This document shows, one piece after another, positions 16,872 through 26,205 of a stretch of DNA of 64,000 nt. Under the pieces are notes generated by a model, which saw only the letters and a list, made by a program, of their open reading frames with translations, ran no database searches and was not told the DNA's origin. This stretch comes from Paenibacillus pabuli (GTDB lineage Bacteria > Bacillota > Bacilli > Paenibacillales > Paenibacillaceae): the NCBI RefSeq assembly GCF_023101145.1, contig NZ_CP073714.1, positions 496,001 through 560,000 on the forward strand, in the 5' to 3' direction. Both the position numbers and the translations under genes were made by a program. Numbering within the stretch: position 1 is the first letter of the stretch; every line of letters starts with the position of its first letter.

Positions 16872-18412
16872 GCAAAAAAAAGATGATGCGTGATCCATCC
16901 GATAGGAGTAGGGGAGTGAAACGTAGCTTTCCAGGCAAACGGAAAATGCGTTTTGGAAGGACCCTGATGTCCCGGTATATTCTCTTGATATTGGCAGCGG
17001 TTTTGTTTGTCCCGGTTGTTCTTCCGATTACATCCATCATCTATGTTGTGGTGGTGAACAATACAAATACAGAGAATACTGCACCTTACGGAGATAGCAC
17101 TAAAATCAGCAACCTTTGGACCCGGGAATCGGAGAAGCTGGATGGGGCGACTTCTGAAAAAATCAATCAGCGTATGGAACAGCTGCACCGCAAATATCCC
17201 AAATCTTCGATGTACCGTGTGGATCAAAACGGTGAAACGGCATTTATTCTCGGTGGAGAGGACGTTGATGTATCGGAATCCACCGTGGATGGAACAAGGA
17301 TGACAACATTGAAGTGGACGCTGAATCATCAGAGAACAGAGACCCAGATTCCTGCGATATGGAATGCCAACACTACCTTGGAATTTATGAAGGAAGCGTC
17401 CTATCGTGATCCGCTAACGGTGGTTTCTTTTGTAGGGGGAGATCGCGAAGACAAGGGACAAGGCTTTATGGTGATTGAGGTCCCAAGGTATCTTTTGCAA
17501 AAGCCACAGAACAACTGGCCTATGGAACTTTTGTATTTGGGTGGACTGATGATGATCATCTTCCTGTTATTTATCATCATGTCGATCCTGTTCTTTGCGC
17601 GAATTCGCAAGCGGCTCATCCGGCTTCAGACGGCGATGGTTACTCCGGGTAAGGAAGGTATTCCGCTTCCTGTGGACATTCGCAGATCGGACGAGATTGG
17701 TCAGCTGGAGGAATCATTCAACGAAATGGTGCATCAGTTGACAGACAGCCGTCACCGGGAACGGGAGGAAGAGCAGCTGCGCAAACGTCTTGTCGCCGGA
17801 CTATCGCATGATCTGCGTACACCACTGACTGTTATTCGTGGACATATGCATTCTCTTCACAAAGAACCACTAAGCACAGATGCGGATACTTCATTGCGTC
17901 GGATGGAAGCCAAGATGGATGACTTGAGCGGACTGATTGATAACATGTTATCGTACAATCTGCTCACCAGCGGAAAATATACATTGAAGCTGGAACAGAA
18001 GGACGTTTTGCGAATCGTTAGGGAAACGGCAGCGGCCTGGTATCCCGTATGGGAGAAAGAACAGTTTGAGATTGATATCGATCTCCCGGAAGAGCCGTTG
18101 TTCTGGCAGGTCGATGAGCAGGGATTTCGTCGTGTTCTCGATAACCTGTTTCAGAATGTCATCCGTCATGCTGTGAGTGGAAAATATATTGGTATATCGA
18201 CAGAGCAAATCCAAGGGGAGAGGGCTCTTGTTATTCGGGATAAGGGTCCTGGACTACAGGAAGATTCGGATACCAAGGGAACAGGTCTGGGGTTATCCAT
18301 CGTGGATCTGCTGATTCGTGAAATGGGACTGCGGAAGATGGTACACAGCTCAGGTGATGGATTGCAGGTGTGTCTTTACAGTGGTGGGGGAGTTGGAAAA
18401 CTAAGGCCCTAA
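16868..18412 (+). CDS. Membrane sensor histidine kinase
   Basis: A 514-residue sensor kinase paired with the preceding regulator. Order: basic N-terminal stretch, TM1 (~37-60), an extracellular sensor of about 150 residues, TM2 (~222-245), HAMP (~247-298), HisKA with phosphorylated His314 in GLSHDLRTPLTV, and HATPase_c with DNLFQNVIRHA (N box), IRDKGPGL (G1) and GTGLGLSIV (G2). The large extracellular loop argues against the intramembrane-sensing BceS type. The signal cannot be told; the downstream LanFEG-like exporter suggests an envelope-active peptide. Confidence 0.92.
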   Translation: MSKKKMMRDPSDRSRGVKRSFPGKRKMRFGRTLMSRYILLILAAVLFVPVVLPITSIIYVVVVNNTNTENTAPYGDSTKISNLWTRESEKLDGATSEKINQRMEQLHRKYPKSSMYRVDQNGETAFILGGEDVDVSESTVDGTRMTTLKWTLNHQRTETQIPAIWNANTTLEFMKEASYRDPLTVVSFVGGDREDKGQGFMVIEVPRYLLQKPQNNWPMELLYLGGLMMIIFLLFIIMSILFFARIRKRLIRLQTAMVTPGKEGIPLPVDIRRSDEIGQLEESFNEMVHQLTDSRHREREEEQLRKRLVAGLSHDLRTPLTVIRGHMHSLHKEPLSTDADTSLRRMEAKMDDLSGLIDNMLSYNLLTSGKYTLKLEQKDVLRIVRETAAAWYPVWEKEQFEIDIDLPEEPLFWQVDEQGFRRVLDNLFQNVIRHAVSGKYIGISTEQIQGERALVIRDKGPGLQEDSDTKGTGLGLSIVDLLIREMGLRKMVHSSGDGLQVCLYSGGGVGKLRP

Positions 18413-18434
18413 CCTTTTTTTAAACTAAACTTAA

Positions 18435-18470
18435 ACTTCAGCCGACTTCAGCTTTAACCTTGGAAGGTTA
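18435..18470 (+). promoter_or_regulatory. Candidate response-regulator site before the ABC exporter
   Basis: Direct repeats ACTTCAGC at 18435-18442 and 18445-18452 are 10 bp apart, the spacing used by OmpR-type dimers. An inverted repeat TAACCTT-GG-AAGGTTA follows at 18455-18470. Both lie in the 83-nt gap between the kinase and the ATPase gene. Confidence 0.45.
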
Positions 18471-18495
18471 CGATGATATCCGAGGTGATTAAACA

Positions 18496-19410
18496 GTGAG
18501 TAATAACATTATTCAAACCGCTAACTTATGGAAAACATACCGGGACCGTGCGGCGGTCCGTGAACTTGATCTGCATATTAAAAAGGGAGATATCTACGGC
18601 TTCCTTGGTCCCAACGGCGCTGGTAAAACAACAACCATTCGTATGCTCCTTGGCTTAATTAAGCCGACTAAAGGTGTCATCCGTATTTTCGACAAAGATA
18701 TCCGCAAGGATCGCATGGACATTCTGCGACGTGTAGGTTCGCTGGTGGAATATCCGTCTTATTATGGACATCTGAACGCGGTGGAGAATCTGGAAACCTT
18801 GCGGCGGATACTGGATGTCCCCAAATCGAGAATTGCCGAAGTGCTCTCCATCGTGGATTTAACCCGGGATGCCAAGCGTTCCGTAAAAGGTTACTCGCTT
18901 GGTATGAAACAGCGGCTGGGGATTGCAAGTGCCCTGTTGGGCCAGCCGGAGCTGCTGATTTTGGACGAACCGACAAACGGACTTGATCCGGCGGGCATTC
19001 AGGAGATTCGGGAGCTCATTAAACGCATGCCGCTGGAACATGGCATCACCGTACTGGTGTCGAGTCACTTGCTGAGTGAAGTGGAACAGATGGCGAGCCG
19101 AGTTGGCATTATCCGTGAGGGGAAGATGGTCCTTCAAGATACAATCGCCAATCTGCATAGCCAGACGGGCAGTTCCATTCGACTGACGGTATCCGAACCG
19201 GAAGAAGCAATGAAGCTGGCAAGGGAGCAGGGGCAATTCGGTCAACGTGAAGGAGCCGCGCTCACGTTCCCGTATATGGATAATAGCGCGATTGCATTGC
19301 TGGTTCGCCGATTGGTTGAGCAGGATCACGCGGTCTATCGTGTGGAAGAGCACCGTCAATCCCTGGAAGACTTGTTCATGCGAGTCATCGGTGAGGGGGC
19401 AACGCTATGA
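18496..19410 (+). CDS. LanF/BcrA-type ABC transporter ATP-binding protein
   Basis: A 304-residue ATPase of the bacitracin/lantibiotic self-protection exporter type. Walker A GPNGAGKTTT (~36-45), signature YSLGMKQRLGIA, Walker B LLILDEPTNGLDP, switch His in VSSHLLSEV. The C-terminal ~90 residues are the variable BcrA-like tail. The start is GTG with GAGGTGAT upstream. It overlaps the first permease by 4 nt. Together with two permeases it matches the LanFEG layout, which moves lantibiotics out of the membrane; no lanthipeptide genes lie in this neighbourhood, so it may serve resistance rather than self-immunity. Confidence 0.9.
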   Translation: MSNNIIQTANLWKTYRDRAAVRELDLHIKKGDIYGFLGPNGAGKTTTIRMLLGLIKPTKGVIRIFDKDIRKDRMDILRRVGSLVEYPSYYGHLNAVENLETLRRILDVPKSRIAEVLSIVDLTRDAKRSVKGYSLGMKQRLGIASALLGQPELLILDEPTNGLDPAGIQEIRELIKRMPLEHGITVLVSSHLLSEVEQMASRVGIIREGKMVLQDTIANLHSQTGSSIRLTVSEPEEAMKLAREQGQFGQREGAALTFPYMDNSAIALLVRRLVEQDHAVYRVEEHRQSLEDLFMRVIGEGATL

Positions 19411-20123
19411 CGGGCCGTGCGTTATCGTCCGACTGGCTCAAAATTCGTGGGAAAGGTATTTGGTTCCTCGTTTTCTTGGCCCCCATTGGACTGACGGCCA
19501 TGCAAGCTTTGAATTTCGGGCTTCGTTTGGACTATCTGAAAGAACAGTATGGGGGTCATCTGTGGGAGAGTTTGCTGGATAATGTGGTTGTTTTTGTACC
19601 GCTTGCCTTGATGCTGGGGGCGACGATTCTCAGTTCGATGATCGCAAATGTTGAACATGAACAGGGATCTTGGAAGCAATTGCTGGCGATGCCAATCCCA
19701 AGACCTGCGGTGTACCTGGCCAAATTCCTGCTCGCTTGTATGCTGCTCATCATCTCCTGTTTGTTATTAACAGCGGGAATTATTGGTCTGGGACTGGTGC
19801 TTGGATTCAACGCAGGTGAGATTCCCTGGATACATGCAATTAAACTGGGTTTACTGCCGCTGGCTGGAGCACTTCCGGTGTTATCGCTGGAGCTATGGCT
19901 TACGATGGTAAACAAAAATCAGGCTCTTCCCGTCACGCTTGGCATAGTCCTCGCAGTAATGGGCATGTTCGCACTAAGTATCTCACCATACTTTCCGCTT
20001 GCATGGGCACAGATGGCTTGGGCCAGCCCAACCCCATTTGTGTTTGTCGGTTTGGGCGTAGGTTCGGCTCTCCTGATCATGCTGCTGGGGATGGTGCACT
20101 TTAGCCGGAAGGATGTGGCCTAA
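19407..20123 (+). CDS. ABC-2 type permease, LanE-like
   Basis: A 238-residue membrane protein with six hydrophobic segments, of the ABC-2 family used by lantibiotic/bacitracin exporters (LanE/BcrB/MutE type). Seen: the N-terminal cytoplasmic start SSDWLKIRGKGIWFLVFLAPIG and EHEQGSWKQLLAMPIPRPAVYLAKF, a charged loop after the second segment that is typical of the family. Coupled to the ATPase by ATGA overlap; its end overlaps the region of the next permease start. Partner of the following, related permease. Confidence 0.87.
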   Translation: MTGRALSSDWLKIRGKGIWFLVFLAPIGLTAMQALNFGLRLDYLKEQYGGHLWESLLDNVVVFVPLALMLGATILSSMIANVEHEQGSWKQLLAMPIPRPAVYLAKFLLACMLLIISCLLLTAGIIGLGLVLGFNAGEIPWIHAIKLGLLPLAGALPVLSLELWLTMVNKNQALPVTLGIVLAVMGMFALSISPYFPLAWAQMAWASPTPFVFVGLGVGSALLIMLLGMVHFSRKDVA

Positions 20124-20124
20124 G

Positions 20125-20859
20125 ATGAGTTTTGCAACGACTTATTTTCGAATCCTATCCTCTGAGCGACTCAAAATGGGCAAATCACCTGTCTGGCTTC
20201 TGATTCTGCTTAGTCCGTTGATCGCACTGCTTATCGGGCTGCTATCCACACCATCAGGTCAATGGAATGTGCTTATGGGCACGATGGTCTTTCTACACGG
20301 TTTGTTATTGCTGCCCATCCTGACCGGCGTATTTACGTCTTTCGTCTGTCGTTTCGAGCATGCGGGGGGAGGCTGGAAGCAAATGCTGGTGCTTCCGCTT
20401 ACCCGTACGGGCGTATATGCAGGCAAACTGACCATCGTGATTTTACTTCTGGCAGGCACACAATTGCTGCTGCTGGGGTCCATCCTGCTGGCAGGTACGA
20501 TCCAGGGCATGACGGATCCCATCCCTTGGGGATTCCTTACGGGTAAGCTGCTGCTGGGGCTATTCGCTTGTTTGCCGCTCGCGGCTCTTCAAATGTTCGT
20601 TTCCTTGGTATGGAGCAGCTTTGCCGCACCGCTTGCATTGAACTTTGCGTTGACCGTACCGAACATTCTGATCGTGAATTCGGCCACCTATGGTCCATAT
20701 TATCCTTGGGCGCAGCCCATGATTCTAATGACACCGATCGAAGGTGGAGGTTTCGGAGCGTACAATGTTCCACTTGGGACCATGCTGGCAGTAGTCGGGG
20801 GTAGTGCAATTCTTTTCATTTTAATCGGAGTTTTATATTTTAGAAAAAAAGAAATCTAA
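20125..20859 (+). CDS. ABC-2 type permease, LanG-like
   Basis: Second membrane subunit (244 residues, six hydrophobic segments), paralogous to the preceding permease: both start with a charged SERLKMGKSPVW / SDWLKIRGKG-type segment and carry a GSWKQLL / GGWKQMLVLPLTRTGVYAGK loop. The ATG at this position has AAGGA 11 nt upstream; an in-frame ATG at 20113 has no room for a ribosome binding site. It completes a TCS-ABC module of five genes. Confidence 0.87.
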   Translation: MSFATTYFRILSSERLKMGKSPVWLLILLSPLIALLIGLLSTPSGQWNVLMGTMVFLHGLLLLPILTGVFTSFVCRFEHAGGGWKQMLVLPLTRTGVYAGKLTIVILLLAGTQLLLLGSILLAGTIQGMTDPIPWGFLTGKLLLGLFACLPLAALQMFVSLVWSSFAAPLALNFALTVPNILIVNSATYGPYYPWAQPMILMTPIEGGGFGAYNVPLGTMLAVVGGSAILFILIGVLYFRKKEI

Positions 20860-21136
20860 TCACAAAATATTACAATTAATTGTGTGATGAATTCCTTTTG
20901 AGCAAACATAGATCTCAGTTATTGACGGTCTATGTCGCTTAAAGGGGATTTTTTTGTCGTTTATATATGGTTTTGGTGAAGAGATTGGTAAGCAAATTTG
21001 AACTGGAATCTGGTAAAATAAAAAAAGCTGTTTCTAGGAAGGCTTACATGGTTATTCGAGGGTAGGCCCATTTCGCCGAGGGTTATATTTTTTGGTTGTT
21101 AGATGAAGATATAGGCTAAGAAAAGAGGGGTAAGCC

Positions 21137-23851
21137 TTGGATATTAATAAAACGGAAACCCTGAAGCGCATTATTTCTGAGGGAAGTTCTTACCAATCAT
21201 TGTTTTTTAATCACCCGGATGCCATATATGTGATGGACATCCATGGAAATTATATTGATGCCAATCCCTCAATTGAGAGGATTTCAGGGTATACATTTGA
21301 AGAACTGCGTCAATTGGATCGAAATAGGATTTGCCCTCCCGAGAGCGAGGAGTCGCGTAAAGAATATATTCGTGAGGTGCTGGCTGGACATTCCGTCAGT
21401 AATTCAATCACGTTTTATCATAGAGACGGTTCTCTGAAACAGGCCGAGATTACCTATGTCCCCATAACGGAAAAAGAAGAGATTGTGGGGATATACGGTA
21501 TTGCTAGGGATGTAACCGAGATCGTAGAAGTGGAACGTAAATTGCATGAAACGCAGGAGAAATATCAGATGCTGGCTGACCATGCTCAGGATCTAATCAC
21601 AACGAGTTCGATGGACGGCAAGCTGTTGTACGTTTCCCCTTCCGTCTATTCGCTGCTTGGATATCATCCGGAAGAGGTGACAGGAAAGTTCCTGAAGGAT
21701 TATTGTTACCCTGGGGATTACCCTGAACTTTTGGAAATGTCATCGAGTGGGAATGGCTGCAAGATGCGGGTGCTTCATAAGAAGGGGCACTATATTTGGA
21801 TGGAAACACTGGCAAAGCCTGTGGCCGGAGAAGAGGGCAAGAATACTCAGATTGTAAGCATCAGCCGGGATATTACCCAGCATAAAAATGCAGAAAGACG
21901 TCTTAGGGAAAGTCGTCAACGATACAAATCTCTGTTTGAACATAATCCGGCAGCAGTATACTCGCTGAATCTCGAAGGCAAATATACGGCAGTGAACCGC
22001 AATCTGGTCAAAATGCTGGATGTGCCTCGAAGCAAGTTGATCGGGCAGTCTTTTCTTTCGCATCTGGATAAAAGTGAAGTGCATGGCGGGCAGGCATATT
22101 TTGAGTTGGTGAAACAAGGTAAACCTCAACACTATGAATCACGGATCGTGAATTCCAGCGGCAGGAAGGTCGATGTGGCTATTATTAACGTTCCCATCAT
22201 TGTGGATCAGGAACTTGTGGGTGTGTATGGAATTCTGTCTGATATTACAGAGCGTAAGGACTATACGGAGCAGATTCAGGAGCTTAGCAAACAGCATGCC
22301 CTGATTCTTAACACGGTTACAGAGGGCATCTATGGATTGGATGCAGATGGCATCACCCGATTTATGAATCCGGCTGCTGCTTCCATGTTTGGCTACGAAG
22401 CGGAAGAGTTTGTTGGCAAAAGCTCGCATCCCATCATTCATCATTCGCGTGCAGACGGCAGCTATTTTCCGAAAAATGAATGTCCTATTCATATGACGAT
22501 TATGGACGGCCAGCGTCGTACTGTGAAGGAGGATGTGTTCTGGCGCAAGGACGGAACCAGCTTTCTGGTGGAATACCAGGTTACACCGATTATCGATGAG
22601 GGTCAGATTCGCGGCGCCGTTATCGTATTCAATGATGTGACTGGTGATCGCGAAATCGTACGCGCCAAGGAAACAGCTGAACTCGCGGCACAGGCCAAGT
22701 CGGAATTCTTGTCCATGGTCAGTCATGAAATTCGCACACCGATGAATGGCATTGTAGGCATGACTGAATTGCTGATTGGCACGGATTTATCGGAGGAACA
22801 GCGAGAATACGCCGAGATCATTCGTGAGAGCGGCGATGCCCTGTTGAATATCCTCAATGACATTCTTGATTTCAGTAAATTGGAATCCGGGAAAATGGCT
22901 TTGGCCTATGAGCCGTTCTCGCTGCGCATCATGTTGGAACAGGTTGCGGAGCTATTCTCTTCTAAAGCGGAAGAGAAGCAGTTGAAAATCCGATATCGAC
23001 TCAATCCCGACATTCCTGAGTTTATGGTGGGTGATGCGATGCGTATTCGGCAAATTCTCGTCAATCTGGTGAGCAATGCCTTGAAGTTTACGGATCAGGG
23101 CAGTATTGATGTTACGGTGGATATTATTCGCGGCAGTAGACCGGAAGCAAGTGTGCTGGACTTTGCGGTGAAGGATACAGGGATTGGTATTCCTGAAGAT
23201 AAGCTGGATCAGCTGTTCCAGTCGTTCTCTCAACTGCATCCTGTGATTAACCGCAAATATGGCGGGACAGGTCTTGGATTGGTCATTTCGAAGCGACTTG
23301 TGGAGATTATGGGTGGCAGTATCAGTGTGGAAAGTGAAGATGGAAAGGGATCAATCTTCCGCTTCGCAGTGCCTGCCACAAGTGTATATGCGACTGCAGA
23401 GGCAGAGCAATCTGCCCGACAATTCAGCCATGATCGGACACGCCAGGGGGATAAAGTGGCGATGCGAATCTTGGTGGCTGAGGACCATCCGGTAAACCGA
23501 AAGATTTTGACAGAATATCTGGAAAATCTTGGTTACCAAGCGGATGTATGCACCAATGGGGTAGAAGCGATTGAGGCTATTTCACAAAATGCCTATGATA
23601 TTGTCCTGATGGATCTGCAGATGCCTGTTATGGATGGACTCAAAGCGACAGACCTTGTACACCGCTTAATTCCGCAGGAACGCATTCCGGCGATCATAGC
23701 GGTAACCGGAAATGCCAAACGTGAAGACAAGGAAGCTTGTTTGGAGATTGGCATGCGTGACTTCATCAGCAAACCAGTCATGCTGAGTGAATTAAAGCGG
23801 GTATTGCAGCAATGGGGGCCAGCGGATGAACAGCAGCTTGCACCAAGCTAA
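21137..23851 (+). CDS. Hybrid histidine kinase with four PAS domains
   Basis: A 904-residue soluble hybrid kinase. Four PAS/PAC sensor units are visible (about residues 15-135, 140-255, 262-375 and 380-500), each with the PAS pattern of FxHxPDAIYVMD or similar and a PAC end such as GIARDVTE and GILSDITERK. HisKA has His530 in MVSHEIRTPMNGIVGM, HATPase_c follows (~625-745, GTGLGLVISKRL), then a receiver with Asp826 in IVLMDLQMPVMDG. No membrane segment. TTG start behind AGGGGT is chosen; no ATG lies close. Ligands and partner are unknown; being unlinked to a response regulator with an output domain, it probably works by phosphorelay. Confidence 0.9.
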   Translation: MDINKTETLKRIISEGSSYQSLFFNHPDAIYVMDIHGNYIDANPSIERISGYTFEELRQLDRNRICPPESEESRKEYIREVLAGHSVSNSITFYHRDGSLKQAEITYVPITEKEEIVGIYGIARDVTEIVEVERKLHETQEKYQMLADHAQDLITTSSMDGKLLYVSPSVYSLLGYHPEEVTGKFLKDYCYPGDYPELLEMSSSGNGCKMRVLHKKGHYIWMETLAKPVAGEEGKNTQIVSISRDITQHKNAERRLRESRQRYKSLFEHNPAAVYSLNLEGKYTAVNRNLVKMLDVPRSKLIGQSFLSHLDKSEVHGGQAYFELVKQGKPQHYESRIVNSSGRKVDVAIINVPIIVDQELVGVYGILSDITERKDYTEQIQELSKQHALILNTVTEGIYGLDADGITRFMNPAAASMFGYEAEEFVGKSSHPIIHHSRADGSYFPKNECPIHMTIMDGQRRTVKEDVFWRKDGTSFLVEYQVTPIIDEGQIRGAVIVFNDVTGDREIVRAKETAELAAQAKSEFLSMVSHEIRTPMNGIVGMTELLIGTDLSEEQREYAEIIRESGDALLNILNDILDFSKLESGKMALAYEPFSLRIMLEQVAELFSSKAEEKQLKIRYRLNPDIPEFMVGDAMRIRQILVNLVSNALKFTDQGSIDVTVDIIRGSRPEASVLDFAVKDTGIGIPEDKLDQLFQSFSQLHPVINRKYGGTGLGLVISKRLVEIMGGSISVESEDGKGSIFRFAVPATSVYATAEAEQSARQFSHDRTRQGDKVAMRILVAEDHPVNRKILTEYLENLGYQADVCTNGVEAIEAISQNAYDIVLMDLQMPVMDGLKATDLVHRLIPQERIPAIIAVTGNAKREDKEACLEIGMRDFISKPVMLSELKRVLQQWGPADEQQLAPS

Positions 23852-23877
23852 GCGGTTGTCTGGTCTCATAAACGACA

Positions 23878-23932
23878 AACACAAATACACTCATGACGAT
23901 CCTTAAGAGGAGGCCATGAGTGTATTTGTGTT
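23878..23932. terminator. Long perfect inverted repeat between convergent genes
   Basis: An 18-bp perfect stem (AACACAAATACACTCATG with its complement at 23915-23932) encloses a 19-nt loop. It lacks a T-run on either side. It lies between the hybrid kinase and ldh and could block read-through or stabilise both 3' ends. Confidence 0.5.
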
Positions 23933-23972
23933 GCATGATACTCGGTCACGAACTCTTCGAATAAACCGATCG

Positions 23973-24926
23973 TCAAACGAGGGTGAGACGATTAATGCTG
24001 CCTGACAAAACTTCACAGGAGCGCACGAATTTCTCGCGTTCAGATGCATCCAGATTCAATTCAATAATCTCCTGAATACCGTTTCCGCCAATAATGGCCG
24101 GGACGCCAGCACAGACATTGCTCTGTCCATACTCTCCATCAAGGACCGCGGACACGGCAATAATCTTGTGTTCATCATTGAGAATGGAACGGGTAATATG
24201 TGCGAGTGCGTTACCGATTCCGAATTGGGTGGAACCTTTACGAGTGAAAATTTCCCAACCGGCATCTTTCGTTTTACGAGCAATATCTTCCAGGTCCAGA
24301 TGTTTGAAACGTTCTTTGTGCTGCTCCATAATGTGCATAATCGGTTTGCCTCCGATGGTAACATGCGACCATGCCACAAACTGGGATTCTCCGTGCTCCC
24401 CGAGAGCATATCCGTGCACGCTGCGTGGATCGATGGAGAAGACCTCAGACAACAGTGTTTTGAGCCGGGAGGAATCAATAGAGGTACCTGTACCGATGAC
24501 TCGTTCACGAGGAAGACCAGACAGCTTCCATACCATATAAGTTACTATGTCAACCGGATTGGCCGCGATGACAAAAATCCCCCGAAATCCGCTATTCATG
24601 ATAGGAACAACGATATCTTTGGCAATGGACTCTGCTTCCTCCAGAATATCCAGACGTGTCTGCCCTGGCTTTGGATTCGCTCCGGCTGTCAGGACAATGA
24701 CGTCCATGCTGCCGCAATCTGCATAAGTACCAGCGTACACCTTCGTGCGATTATGTGTGAAGTCCATGCAATGGGAAAAATCCAGTGCCTGCGCAACCGC
24801 ACGGTCATACGTCCGGTCAACCATCATAATTTCTCTGCATATCGATTGATTAATCATGGAATACGCACAACTTGAACCGACCAGCCCCGCCCCGATCACC
24901 GCTACTTTACCTGATTTGCCTAACAC
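23973..24926 (-). CDS. ldh: L-lactate dehydrogenase
   Basis: NAD-dependent L-lactate dehydrogenase, 317 residues, converting pyruvate to lactate in fermentation. Seen: Rossmann motif [15 protein letters not shown], the LDH-specific active-site loop [14 protein letters not shown] (substrate-specificity position Gln before the catalytic Arg), [17 protein letters not shown], catalytic His in [12 protein letters not shown], and [12 protein letters not shown]. Gln in the loop favours lactate over malate dehydrogenase. Start is GTG with GGGGGCT 9 nt upstream. Single gene, convergent with the hybrid kinase. Confidence 0.93.
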   Translation of the reverse strand: MLGKSGKVAVIGAGLVGSSCAYSMINQSICREIMMVDRTYDRAVAQALDFSHCMDFTHNRTKVYAGTYADCGSMDVIVLTAGANPKPGQTRLDILEEAESIAKDIVVPIMNSGFRGIFVIAANPVDIVTYMVWKLSGLPRERVIGTGTSIDSSRLKTLLSEVFSIDPRSVHGYALGEHGESQFVAWSHVTIGGKPIMHIMEQHKERFKHLDLEDIARKTKDAGWEIFTRKGSTQFGIGNALAHITRSILNDEHKIIAVSAVLDGEYGQSNVCAGVPAIIGGNGIQEIIELNLDASEREKFVRSCEVLSGSINRLTLV

Positions 24927-25426
24927 TGCCGTTCAGCCCCCATTTACATTTGATTTATCCGTTCATAACGAGACTTATGTTAAGTATAGTCCTTTATTTT
25001 ATGCCAACGACTGTTTCCACGTTACATAAGATAACACATGGAAAAGCTGCGCAGCAATGAATCTCTCTGTCGCGGGAGCGTATTGGAGTGATGGAGTTAA
25101 CAAAATTGACATTAATAATTCATCTTCATAAAAGTGACGGCGTTTGCATCAACGAATTTCGACATGACAGCATTCACACTCATTGTCGGATGAAGGGTTA
25201 TTTTTACGAATGAGGCAACTGACAAAAGTTCTTATGAATCCGCAGAAACAGAAGAAAAGCGCCAAAGGGATCTGCAAAGAGACTGACGAATATATACGGA
25301 CAAGCAAATGAAACATGCGTACTTGATCCATGAGACAGGTTGACCCGATCCGATGACAGTTCCAGAAGGGAACGCTGAAGCCACTACCTTGTATTCAAAA
25401 AGACTTCATTCCGGGAGGGAATAATA
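24927..25426. other. Intergenic region without recognisable gene
   Basis: Some 500 nt between divergent ldh and the RacA-like gene. A loose promoter candidate TTGACA (25106-25111) with TAAAAG 17 bp downstream points rightward. A 60-codon reverse frame (25149-25331) has no ribosome binding site. Nothing else was recognised. Confidence 0.4.
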
Positions 25427-26080
25427 ATGATTGAAGAAGCAGGAGCAACGACGGAAACGGCCAAGAGCCTGGGCATTGGCGCCAGTACTCTTCGTAAATA
25501 TGCGGCAGCACTTGAGGAACAAGGATATCGATTCGAGCGTGCCGCCAACAAATCCAGATTGTTCAAGTCGGACGATATTGAGTGCATCGAACGTCTAATG
25601 ACAGAACTTAGGGAACATAACCTGCCGCTTGCAGATGCTGTGGTGACCGTACTGGCTCCAGATGTGCCTGCGATGGTAATGGAGGATGCTTCGGAAACCG
25701 AATGTGCAGCAACAGTGATGCCCGTTATATTTCCAGACAGCCCTGAACCGACTGGAACCCTAAGATCTTATGAGGGTCTGGGACAACTGGTGAGTGAAGT
25801 GACATACGGTGCTGTTGGGCAGCAGGATGATCAGGTTCAACTGCTGCAGCATCGGGTGGACGAATTGGAGTTAACACTGCAGCATCTGGCGGATACCCAT
25901 CTTGCTCTCCAGGAACAGATGGAGAAGCAGCGCCTGTGGATGAATGAGAAGCTGGAAGAGGAGCGGGATCGTGAACTGGTCACCAATCTGCGCAGCTTTC
26001 AGGGCAGAAAACGCAAATCGAAAGGAACATCGCTCCGAATGCTTTTTGGGCTGCTGCCCAAAAAGCACAAAGAAGCCTAA
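25427..26080 (+). CDS. RacA-like protein: MerR-type HTH plus coiled coil
   Basis: A 217-residue protein. Residues ~5-75 form a MerR-like helix-turn-helix (ETAKSLGIGASTLRKYAAALEEQG, then a wing and FKSDDIECIERL). A linker of about 60 residues follows, then a coiled coil with many Gln, Leu and Glu (~130-192), and a basic, amphipathic tail (GRKRKSKG...RMLFGLLPKKHKEA). This order resembles the Bacillus chromosome-anchoring protein RacA. GGGAGGG lies 8 nt before the ATG. A role in chromosome binding or transcription is inference; the effector domain of classical MerR regulators is absent. It is followed by a protein kinase gene in the same direction. Confidence 0.65.
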   Translation: MIEEAGATTETAKSLGIGASTLRKYAAALEEQGYRFERAANKSRLFKSDDIECIERLMTELREHNLPLADAVVTVLAPDVPAMVMEDASETECAATVMPVIFPDSPEPTGTLRSYEGLGQLVSEVTYGAVGQQDDQVQLLQHRVDELELTLQHLADTHLALQEQMEKQRLWMNEKLEEERDRELVTNLRSFQGRKRKSKGTSLRMLFGLLPKKHKEA

Positions 26081-26205
26081 GGCTCTGACCCAGGCTCGTC
26101 GTGATTTTACACAGGCAGCTTGATATAATGAGCCCATACAACAACAAGACTGGCTGCTGATCTGCTCTGCATAAATGGGGAACAGGGAGAGATCAGATCG
26201 CTGGC

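Noticed and set aside
20990..21115. Riboswitch (c-di-GMP or similar) before the hybrid kinase
   Set aside because: Some GC-rich blocks are present but none of the conserved cores of known classes, and no terminator near the start codon.
25149..25331. A 60-codon reverse frame with a hydrophobic start and CEC motif
   Set aside because: No ribosome binding site, no promoter, and no gene context; could not be supported.
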